Part shown: one piece after another, positions 6,748-11,479 of the stretch | Numbering within the stretch: position 1 is the first letter of the stretch | How the letters are laid out: the number at the start of each line of letters is the position of its first letter | Assembly (NCBI GenBank): GCA_031548875.1 | Contig: JAVBQQ010000081.1 | Span: 1-11,479 of the forward strand | Length of the DNA: 11,479 bases | Direction of reading: 5' to 3' | Source of the DNA: JAAYCI01 sp031548875 | GTDB lineage: Bacteria; Bacillota; Clostridia; Oscillospirales; Ruminococcaceae | Made by a program: the position numbers and the translations under genes | Notes under the pieces: generated by a model | What the model was told of the DNA's origin: nothing | Seen by the model: only the letters and a program-made list of their open reading frames with translations | Database searches by the model: none

Positions 6748-7974
6748 TTACGTCTCCTGCTGCCCTTCCCCGCCGCTGGGCGGCTCGTCCGCTACACTGG
6801 CGTCTTCCTCGGGTTCATCCTCCAGTGGCTGGCCATGCTCGTCCAGCTTCCTTTTTTGCAGGCTTTTGGCAACCACGTCGCTGAACAACGTATACAGCAC
6901 CGCCGCCACCGGCACGCCCCATATCATGCCCCACACGCCGTTTATGCCACCGCCCACAATGATGGCCACCAGCACCCACAGCGCGGGCAGGCCGGTGGTA
7001 TCACCCAAAATTTTAGGCTGGATGATGTTGCCCTCCACCTGCTGCAGGATGAGCGTGAAGATGATGAACACGAGTGCGCTCCAGGGGTTAACCATCAGCA
7101 GGATAAGCACCGAAGGGATGGCCCCGATGAACGGCCCGAAGAACGGAATGATATTGGTAACACCCACCAGCACGCTGATGAGAAGCGCATACGGCATGGG
7201 AAGGAACAGCGCGTTCACGATCGTCATGAACAGCCAGTTCACAATACCCACAACCACGCTGTCTATCACCTTGCCGCTTACAAACCCGGCAAACACACGG
7301 TTTGAGATGTCCGCGATACGGTACACTTCATCGGCGCCACGCTTGGGCACCGCGGCATACAGCACCCTGCGTATCTGGGCCAGCAGCTTGCCCTTGCTGG
7401 CAAGCATGTAGATGGACGCAATGATGGCAGTGAGCGCGCTCACAACGCCGGAGCCCAGCTTCACCGTCCAGTCGATGATATCCGGCACGGCGCCCAAGAA
7501 CCAGTCGCGCAGCTTGCTTACCACCTCTTCATAGCTCACCACGATAAAATCGAGCGAGCCGTCCGCCAGGTTCAGGCGCTGGGTCAGTTCGTCTGCAAGG
7601 GACTGCAGGTTGCCAAGATAACCGGACAACCAATCCAGCAGCGAGCGCACGCTCGCAATCAGCTGCGGGATGATGAGCCCCACAAGCAACCCCACCAGAA
7701 AGAATGCCAAAAGATAGGTGACCACGATGGAAAGGATACGCCCGCGGCGGAGTTTGGCAAACAGGGTGCGCGCAAAAAAGCGCACGGGGATGTCCAGCAA
7801 GTAGGCAATGGCCACGGCGATGACAAAGGGCGAGATGATGCCGTACACCCAGCCCACCCAGCCGCCTATGGCCGGCAGGTGGGAGAGCAGCGCGTAAAAC
7901 AGGATACCGGCGCAGACGACGAACAGAAGCTGCAGGACCCTTTTTGTAAAAAACCGCTTCCCCTTGTTTTTCAA
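6748..7974 (-). CDS. AI-2E family transporter (TqsA/PerM/YtvI-like), copy 2
   Basis: A close paralogue of the next gene downstream. 408 residues from the TTG at 7974, which has AGGAGG six bases upstream; the in-frame extension to 8013 lacks a ribosome site. Helices near 12-30, 36-60 and 78-102, then a soluble-looking segment (about 103-165), then a helical C-terminal half. It shares with copy 1 the stretches ADEVYR-ADxSNRVFAGF, VGVTNIIPFFGPFIGAIPS, PKILGDTTGLP and WGVPVAAVLYTL-like GVPVAAVLYTL. The acidic tail differs between the copies. It follows the HPr-like gene by 53 bases on the same strand with no clear terminator or promoter between. AI-2 itself should not be assumed as substrate; no luxS or lsr gene is in view. 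Confidence 0.9.
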   Translation of the reverse strand: MKNKGKRFFTKRVLQLLFVVCAGILFYALLSHLPAIGGWVGWVYGIISPFVIAVAIAYLLDIPVRFFARTLFAKLRRGRILSIVVTYLLAFFLVGLLVGLIIPQLIASVRSLLDWLSGYLGNLQSLADELTQRLNLADGSLDFIVVSYEEVVSKLRDWFLGAVPDIIDWTVKLGSGVVSALTAIIASIYMLASKGKLLAQIRRVLYAAVPKRGADEVYRIADISNRVFAGFVSGKVIDSVVVGIVNWLFMTIVNALFLPMPYALLISVLVGVTNIIPFFGPFIGAIPSVLILLMVNPWSALVFIIFTLILQQVEGNIIQPKILGDTTGLPALWVLVAIIVGGGINGVWGMIWGVPVAAVLYTLFSDVVAKSLQKRKLDEHGQPLEDEPEEDASVADEPPSGGEGQQET

Positions 7975-7980
7975 AGCCAC

Positions 7981-7986
7981 CCTCCT
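7981..7986 (-). promoter_or_regulatory. Ribosome binding site fixing the TTG start of AI-2E copy 2
   Basis: AGGAGG on the minus strand, six bases before TTG 7974. No ATG in the right place competes, and the resulting N-terminus (MKNKGKRFF) aligns with that of copy 1 (MGKRGRGFF). Confidence 0.75.
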
Positions 7987-8006
7987 CCCCTGCAATATCT
8001 CACCAT

Positions 8007-8022
8007 CGCCCAAAGGTGGGCG
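8007..8022. other. Short hairpin between the HPr-like gene and AI-2E copy 2
   Basis: CGCCCA-AAGG-TGGGCG forms a perfect 6-bp stem with a tetraloop, starting six bases after the HPr-like stop codon. On the minus strand no T-run follows, so it is unlikely to be a full terminator; it may reduce or stabilise downstream expression. Confidence 0.35.
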
Positions 8023-8027
8023 TTATG

Positions 8028-8255
8028 TTATACGTTTTCTCCAATATCGTGTATTTTACCCATGTAGTCCGCGTCGTCGCTCTCAATAGTGACCGGCTGC
8101 GAAAAATCCAACGCGTACATGCCGATGTAGCTTTTGGCGTCCACACGCATCGTACCTTCCTTCGAAACAAGGGTGACGGCGCCGGGGCTCTCCACCGCCA
8201 GACGCTGGATCTGCTGCAAATCGTTGATAGAGCTGATCTTCTTCTTACATATCAT
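8028..8255 (-). CDS. HPr-like protein lacking the phosphorylatable histidine
   Basis: A 75-residue cytosolic protein of the HPr fold family. The segment VDAKSYIGMYALDFSQPVTI (38-57) matches the regulatory-serine region of HPr (VNAKSIMG-L-L), placing Ser42 at the HPr Ser46 position. The N-terminal half, INDLQQIQRLA, has no NPxGLHARPA motif: the histidine and arginine needed for PTS phosphotransfer are gone. This resembles Crh (Gln in place of His15) and a group of short clostridial HPr-like proteins of unknown role that carry a similar S-L-D-x-S-x-P segment. The only histidine is His69 near the C-terminus. ATG 8255 follows GGAAGGGG by about ten bases. It is divergent from the true HPr and first in a series leading to the AI-2E genes. 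Regulatory role is inference. Confidence 0.8.
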   Translation of the reverse strand: MICKKKISSINDLQQIQRLAVESPGAVTLVSKEGTMRVDAKSYIGMYALDFSQPVTIESDDADYMGKIHDIGENV

Positions 8256-8300
8256 AACGATCTTCCCCTTCCGCGGCCTTCAAATGCAGGCGCGTCGCCA

Positions 8301-8312
8301 GTACATATGTAC
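8301..8312. repeat. 12-bp perfect palindrome in the HPr-like leader
   Basis: GTACATATGTAC is a perfect palindrome, placed about 13-24 bases downstream of the predicted transcription start of the HPr-like gene and about 45 bases before its ATG. This is a usual position for a repressor operator. No regulator family is suggested by the sequence. Confidence 0.45.
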
Positions 8313-8331
8313 ACACATTTATACGCATATC

Positions 8332-8360
8332 AGTATAACATGCTTTTGAAGCTGTGAAAA
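8332..8360 (-). promoter_or_regulatory. Promoter of the HPr-like/AI-2E gene series
   Basis: On the minus strand: -35 TTTTCA (8355-8360), 17-bp spacer and -10 TATACT (8332-8337) preceded by TGT, an extended -10. Transcription would begin near 8325, about 70 bases before ATG 8255. Confidence 0.65.
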
Positions 8361-8364
8361 GCAT
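8340..8364. repeat. 8-bp inverted repeat between the divergent HPr and HPr-like promoters
   Basis: ATGCTTTT (8340-8347) and AAAAGCAT (8357-8364) are perfect inverted arms with a 9-bp centre, so the half-sites are one and a half to two helical turns apart. The repeat covers the -35 and spacer of the minus promoter and ends six bases before the -35 of the plus promoter, an arrangement typical of an operator for a dimeric regulator. Confidence 0.55.
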
Positions 8365-8370
8365 AGCTTG

Positions 8371-8398
8371 TTGGAAATGGGTTGTATTCCTGTAAAAT
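8371..8398 (+). promoter_or_regulatory. Probable ptsH promoter
   Basis: -35 TTGGAA (8371-8376), 16-bp spacer, -10 TAAAAT (8393-8398). The predicted leader to the GTG at 8516 is about 110 bases, long for a single small gene; it holds a weak GGCAGGCTTGCC dyad but no riboswitch that I recognise. Confidence 0.5.
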
Positions 8399-8500
8399 GC
8401 CGGTACGTCTTTTCTTTCCCCTGGGGCAGGCTTGCCAAAATCCGTGGCTGGTGGTAGGATGAACCATATGCTATGCATCCGCTTACCCCATCGATATGCA

Positions 8501-8507
8501 AGGAGGG
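8501..8507 (+). promoter_or_regulatory. Ribosome binding site fixing the GTG start of HPr
   Basis: AAGGAGGG lies about nine bases before GTG 8516. It decides this start against an in-frame ATG at 8432, which would add 28 residues not found in HPr proteins. Confidence 0.8.
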
Positions 8508-8515
8508 CGACCCGC

Positions 8516-8782
8516 GTGTACAGCAAAACTGCCATCATCCAAAACCCCACCGGTCTGCACGCTCGCCCGGCTGCCGATTTTGTGCAGTGCGCCTCCCGTT
8601 TCGACGCCCAGGTGCGCATCGCCCGTGTAGGCGACGAGCCGGTGAACGCCAAAAGCATGATCCTGCTGCTCTCCCGCGGACTCTCCCGGGGCACCGAGGT
8701 GGAAATATCGGCCGAAGGGCCGGACGAGGTCGAAGCGGTGGAAGCGCTCATCTCACTGCTGGCCTCCGGTTTGGGGGAGTAG
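8516..8782 (+). CDS. ptsH: HPr phosphocarrier protein
   Basis: A small cytosolic phosphocarrier: receives phosphate from Enzyme I on His15 and hands it to sugar-specific EIIA domains. 88 residues from the GTG at 8516, exactly the Firmicute HPr length. NPTGLHARPAA (10-20) contains His15 and Arg17. VNAKSMILLLSRG (43-55) contains Ser47, equivalent to the Ser46 that HPr kinase phosphorylates in Gram-positive carbon catabolite control. The C-terminus GLGE is like that of Bacillus HPr. One oddity is SMILLL where SIMGLL/SIMGVM is usual: the glycine after the serine helix start is missing and Met/Ile are swapped. It is a single gene with its own terminator, separated from ptsI by more than 7 kb and on the opposite strand, not in a ptsHI operon. 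Confidence 0.96.
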   Translation: MYSKTAIIQNPTGLHARPAADFVQCASRFDAQVRIARVGDEPVNAKSMILLLSRGLSRGTEVEISAEGPDEVEAVEALISLLASGLGE

Positions 8783-8795
8783 CCTCCCCACTGCA

Positions 8796-8829
8796 AAAAG
8801 CCCCTCTGGCATCTGCCGGAGGGGCTTTT
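8796..8829. terminator. Bidirectional intrinsic terminator after ptsH
   Basis: AAAAGCCCCTC (8796-8806) pairs with GAGGGGCTTTT (8819-8829), with a further GGC-ATCT-GCC tip. It stands between convergent ptsH (ends 8782) and the hydrolase gene (ends 8848), and has a T-run on each side. Confidence 0.9.
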
Positions 8830-8847
8830 GTATCGCTTGTATCCGCT

Positions 8848-9567
8848 TCAGTCGAACACCAGCTGGCCGGGGTTGCGCCTGTGGCTGCGAATAAAATCGG
8901 CAAACGCCTCGCACACCAGCCGGTAGCCCTTTTCGCTCAGGTGGATGCCATCCATGCCCACCAGCTCCTTCAGGTTGTGCTTGTCCAGAAAACGCTTGCG
9001 CACATCCACCAGGATGGCCCCAGTCTTGCGCGCCACGTCTGCGATGGTGCGGGAATACAGCTCGTGAAAACGGTAAATCATGTGCGTGTCGCCCAACCAT
9101 TGCAGGATGTTGCGCCGGCCGGTATCGTCCTTTCCGATAAAATGCAGGTGCCGCTCGGAATCCACAGGTGGCAATGTCATCAGGATGGGCGTCACCCGGG
9201 CACCCTGCAGCTTTTCCACCATCTCGGTGATGGTCTGCTCAAAATTCAGAACGGCGGTGTTTGGCTGGTGGTCGAGCGCGGGGTCTTGGGCCACCTCATC
9301 CCACAGGAAGCTGCAGTCGTTGCCGCCAAATTCCACCAGCGCGTACTCGCAGTCAAGCCCCGTGGCAAGGTCCCGTTCCAGAAGTTCTTCGCCCCGCTCC
9401 ACCGTCAGGCCAAAGTGCGCCCGGTTTTTAAAATCGAGCGCATATTCATCTGAAAGTTCGGCCAGCAGGCGCGAGATGGTGGCGCGGTACCGCAACGATT
9501 CGTCGATCACCGTCCCCCGCATGATCGAATCGCCATAGATGTTCACCTTGATCTTTTGTTCCATCAT
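8848..9567 (-). CDS. SGNH/GDSL-family hydrolase
   Basis: Likely an esterase or lipase-like hydrolase acting on acyl or acetyl esters; true substrate unknown. 239 residues. Family blocks in order: block I YGDSIM with nucleophile Ser14, block II Gly53 (HFGLTVERG), block III FGGND (80-84, Asn83), and block V DGIHLSEKGY (206-215) with catalytic Asp206 and His209. All four SGNH residues are therefore present. No signal peptide or membrane segment, so it is probably cytosolic. Start: ATG 9567 has GGAG seven bases upstream; the adjacent ATG 9564 is an alternative. A 41-residue upstream extension is low in support. It follows asnA on the same strand by 94 bases and may be cotranscribed with it, though nothing links their functions. 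Confidence 0.9.
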   Translation of the reverse strand: MMEQKIKVNIYGDSIMRGTVIDESLRYRATISRLLAELSDEYALDFKNRAHFGLTVERGEELLERDLATGLDCEYALVEFGGNDCSFLWDEVAQDPALDHQPNTAVLNFEQTITEMVEKLQGARVTPILMTLPPVDSERHLHFIGKDDTGRRNILQWLGDTHMIYRFHELYSRTIADVARKTGAILVDVRKRFLDKHNLKELVGMDGIHLSEKGYRLVCEAFADFIRSHRRNPGQLVFD

Positions 9568-9604
9568 ATTTGTTCTCCGTCCTGTTGTGCAAACAACCTG
9601 TGCA

Positions 9605-9621
9605 GCGGCGTTTTGCGCCGC
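9605..9621. other. Hairpin between asnA and the hydrolase gene
   Basis: GCGGCG-TTTTG-CGCCGC, a perfect 6-bp GC stem. On the minus strand no T-run follows, so it is more likely an mRNA structure between two cotranscribed genes than a terminator. Confidence 0.35.
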
Positions 9622-9661
9622 GCGTGCCTCTCGTTTTCGGGTTCCCGCGCGCGCACGATGC

Positions 9662-10645
9662 TCACAGCAGGAAGATGTTCTGTTCTTCACACTCTGCCAC
9701 CAGCCGGGCAGGCCAGATCGACGAGTGTACCTCGCCGATGTGCGCCTTTTCCAGCATCAGCATGCACAGGCGGCTCTGCCCAATGCCGCCTCCGATGGTC
9801 AGCGGCAGTTCACCCGCCATCAGCGCCTTGTGGAAGGGCAGCCGCAGGCGGTCTTCGGCGTTTTCGGCGGCCAGTTGCGCCGCAAGGCTGGCCTGGTCCA
9901 CCCGAATGCCCATGCTGGAAAGTTCCAGTGCAATATCCAGTAGCGGATAATGCACCAGGATATCACCGTTCAGCGCCCAGTCGTCGTAATCCGGGGCGCG
10001 GCCGTCGTGTTTTTGGCCGCTGCGCAACGCGCCGCCAATACCGATGAGGAACACCGCGCCGTACTTCTTGGTGGCCGCCAGCTCCCGGTCCTTCGGCGAG
10101 AGCGCAGGGTACGCATCCTCCAACTCCTGCGCCGTGAGGAAGGTGATCTCGCCAGGCAGCGTCGGTTGCATCTGCGGGTAGCGTTCCGCCACCATGCGGG
10201 CCACCTTCAATATCACCGCGTAGATATCACGCACAATACCTTTCAAAAAGCCCACTGTGCGATCTTCGGCCGTGATGACCTTCTCCCAGTCCCACTGGTC
10301 CACATAGATGGAGTGGATGGCATCGCACTCTTCATCCCTGCGGATGGCGTTCATGTCGGTGTAGATGCCGGTGTGCGGCGCAAAGCCGTACTTGGCCAGC
10401 GCGTAGCGCTTCCACTTGGCCAGGCTGTGCACCACCTCGGCCACGTCGCCCGTCTGCCTGATGTCGAAGGACACCGAGCGTTCCACCCCGTTCAGGTTGT
10501 CGTTCAGGCCACTTTCCTCCAGCACGAACAGCGGCGCCGAAACGCGGGTGAGCTGCAGTTTTTCTGCCAGTTCCCGCTCAAACGTGTCTTTCACGAACTT
10601 GATGGCACGCTCTGTCTCCACAAGGTCCAGTTTAGATGCGTACAT
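9662..10645 (-). CDS. asnA: Aspartate-ammonia ligase (asparagine synthetase A)
   Basis: Cytosolic enzyme making asparagine from aspartate, ammonia and ATP through an aspartyl-AMP intermediate; structurally related to class II aminoacyl-tRNA synthetases. 327 residues against 330 in E. coli AsnA. Seen in order: FVKDTFERELAEKLQL (17-32), APLFV, LNDNLNGVERSV (47-58), VVHSLAKWKR (71-80), YVDQWDWE (114-121) with the conserved Gln117, HDGRAPDYDDW, ALNGDILV, ELSSMGIRVD, and TIGGGIGQSRLCML near the C-terminus (motif-3-like). Compared with E. coli it lacks a short loop after DYDDW. Start ATG 10645 chosen by alignment to AsnA; a TTG six bases upstream is possible, and the ribosome site is weak for both. 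Promoter at 10687-10714. Very secure. Confidence 0.97.
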   Translation of the reverse strand: MYASKLDLVETERAIKFVKDTFERELAEKLQLTRVSAPLFVLEESGLNDNLNGVERSVSFDIRQTGDVAEVVHSLAKWKRYALAKYGFAPHTGIYTDMNAIRRDEECDAIHSIYVDQWDWEKVITAEDRTVGFLKGIVRDIYAVILKVARMVAERYPQMQPTLPGEITFLTAQELEDAYPALSPKDRELAATKKYGAVFLIGIGGALRSGQKHDGRAPDYDDWALNGDILVHYPLLDIALELSSMGIRVDQASLAAQLAAENAEDRLRLPFHKALMAGELPLTIGGGIGQSRLCMLMLEKAHIGEVHSSIWPARLVAECEEQNIFLL

Positions 10646-10686
10646 TCCCAATCACTCTTGCCCCCCGCCTATTAGCAATATACTCA

Positions 10687-10714
10687 TTATAGGACAAAAA
10701 AAACCGCATCGCAA
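10687..10714 (-). promoter_or_regulatory. asnA promoter
   Basis: On the minus strand: -35 TTGCGA (10709-10714), 16-bp spacer containing a T8 tract, and a perfect -10 TATAAT (10687-10692). Start near 10680 gives a leader of about 35 bases, too short for a T-box, so no asparagine-tRNA T-box is present. Confidence 0.75.
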
Positions 10715-10715
10715 G

Positions 10716-10901
10716 CATTTGCACTGCCGAGGTACCGACAGGGGACATTTCCTATTTTATGTTTTCTCATTCTTGATTTTCCTTGCTTCAGGTCAGGCCG
10801 CTGCCCGTCAGCCCCCCACCCGGCAAACGGGTGCGCAGCATCTGTTTGAGAGCGGCGGCGCAGCGAGTGATTTCCCACTTCGGGTTTGGCCGCCGCCCTG
10901 C
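10716..10901. other. Non-coding stretch between asnA and HisD-family promoters
   Basis: No credible gene. It holds an AT-rich patch (about 10746-10795) next to GGGGACATTTCC, a hairpin CACCCG-GCAAA-CGGGTG (10817-10833), and GC-rich inverted arms GCGGCGGC/GCCGCCGC (10852-10859 with 10889-10896) enclosing AGTG/CACT. No long T-run follows these stems, and both flanking genes point outward, so they are not terminators. A reading frame across it has no family resemblance. Confidence 0.5.
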
Positions 10902-10930
10902 TAGACTTTCGCCCCCACTTCCCCTATAAT
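10902..10930 (+). promoter_or_regulatory. Promoter of the HisD-family gene
   Basis: -35 TAGACT (10902-10907), 17-bp spacer and a perfect -10 TATAAT (10925-10930). Start near 10937 gives a leader of about 40 bases. A GGGGGG run six bases before the ATG serves as ribosome site. Confidence 0.75.
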
Positions 10931-10977
10931 AAAAAACGAGAAAACGAAATCCTTTCACACACCTTGGGGGGAACGCG

Positions 10978-11479
10978 ATGGACTACCTGAAAACAGCCGT
11001 CCCGCGCGGCGCGCAAACTTCGGAAGAACTGCGCAGCAGCGTGGCCGACATCATTGCCGATGTGCGTGAGCACGGCGACGACGCCCTGCTGCGCTACAAC
11101 AGCCGCTTCGACGGCTGTGAGCGCCCGCTGCTGCGCGTGCACCGGGCAGAGATCGACGCGGCGTATGCCGCTCTGGCCCCCGGCGATGTGGACGACCTGC
11201 GCGCGGCGGCTGAGGCCATCCGCACTTTTGCCCGCGCCCAGCGCGGAACGATGGCCGACCTGCCCGCTTTCTCGCCCTTCACTTCGCCTGGTCTCGTGCT
11301 GGGCCACAGGGTACTCCCGGTGGATGCCTGCTGCTGCTATGTGCCGGGCGGCAACTATCCTTTATATTCCACGGCCCTGATGCTGGCCGTTCCCGCAAAG
11401 GTGGCCGGTGTGCCGCGGGTGGCGGCCGCCTCGCCAGCCGTGCGGGGCACCGGCGCCATCCACCCCAAAACACTGGTGG
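10978..11479 (+). CDS. hisD: Histidinol dehydrogenase family protein, C-terminus cut by window edge
   Basis: NAD-dependent alcohol-to-acid oxidoreductase family; HisD proper performs the last two steps of histidine synthesis, L-histidinol to L-histidine. 167 codons are visible and the frame is open at the right edge; the family is about 430 residues. The N-terminal region has DIIADVREHGDDALLRYNSRFDG, a typical HisD opening. The diagnostic block is CYVPGGNYPLYSTALM (120-135) followed by VPAKVAGV (138-145), the Rossmann-like nucleotide site. Unusual: Cys-Cys-Cys (118-120) before YVPGG where VG or CG is normal, and NYPL in place of SAPL. LGHRVLPV (108-115) before it and IHPKTLV after it look like HisD relatives outside histidine pathways. 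So the family is secure but histidinol as substrate is not; no other his gene is in view. Confidence 0.85.
   Translation, partial: MDYLKTAVPRGAQTSEELRSSVADIIADVREHGDDALLRYNSRFDGCERPLLRVHRAEIDAAYAALAPGDVDDLRAAAEAIRTFARAQRGTMADLPAFSPFTSPGLVLGHRVLPVDACCCYVPGGNYPLYSTALMLAVPAKVAGVPRVAAASPAVRGTGAIHPKTLV

Noticed and set aside
5459..7974. Quorum-sensing (AI-2) export locus
   Set aside because: The AI-2E family name covers transporters with other substrates, and no luxS or lsr gene is in the window; a quorum role would be unsupported.
8245..8796. 183-codon minus-strand ORF covering ptsH and the divergent control region
   Set aside because: It would run through two promoters and opposite HPr; no recognisable protein.
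10646..10686. T-box or amino-acid riboswitch in front of asnA
   Set aside because: The predicted leader is only about 35 bases and has no specifier stem or T-box sequence.
10687..10878. 63-codon minus-strand ORF upstream of asnA
   Set aside because: It overlaps the asnA promoter and ends at its -10, with no ribosome site and no family resemblance.

Overview
The window looks like a chromosomal piece from a GC-rich (about 60% by eye) member of the Bacillota, most likely class Clostridia. The signs are an HPr with the Firmicute-type C-terminus GLGE and a regulatory serine, a Crh-like HPr paralogue without the catalytic histidine, strong AGGAGG ribosome binding sites with frequent GTG/TTG starts, and a bacterial-type AsnA. 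Nothing points to a phage, transposon or CRISPR array; it reads as core and housekeeping DNA.

Layout. 1-1243 (-): N-terminal 414 codons of PTS Enzyme I (ptsI), cut by the left edge, with a near-consensus promoter. 1501-3054 (+): a membrane-bound diguanylate cyclase (seven-helix sensor, PAS-like linker, GGEEF), divergent from ptsI. 3066-3108: a bidirectional terminator. 3129-8255 (-): five co-directional genes, in transcription order an HPr-like protein, two tandem AI-2E-family permeases, and a NatA/NatB-type ABC ATPase-permease pair. 8256-8515: a divergent control region with facing promoters, an 8-bp inverted repeat and a 12-bp palindrome. 8516-8782 (+): HPr (ptsH) as a single gene with its own terminator (8796-8829). 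8848-10645 (-): asnA followed by an SGNH/GDSL hydrolase. 10646-10977: a divergent non-coding region with two good promoters. 10978-11479 (+): the N-terminal part of a histidinol-dehydrogenase-family enzyme, cut by the right edge.

How the parts fit. Enzyme I and HPr are the two general PTS proteins, but here they are separate transcription units rather than a ptsHI operon. The most interesting arrangement is the true HPr placed back-to-back with a degenerate HPr that keeps the regulatory-serine region but has lost His15, with an inverted repeat between the two promoters. The degenerate HPr heads a minus-strand series that continues into two duplicated AI-2E-type transporters and an ABC exporter. 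A regulatory link between carbon status (HPr) and these transporters is an inference from gene order only.

Two edge genes (ptsI and the HisD-family gene) are open at the window boundary. The many long ORFs antisense to the ABC, AI-2E, asnA and GGDEF genes are frame shadows of high-GC coding DNA and are not annotated.
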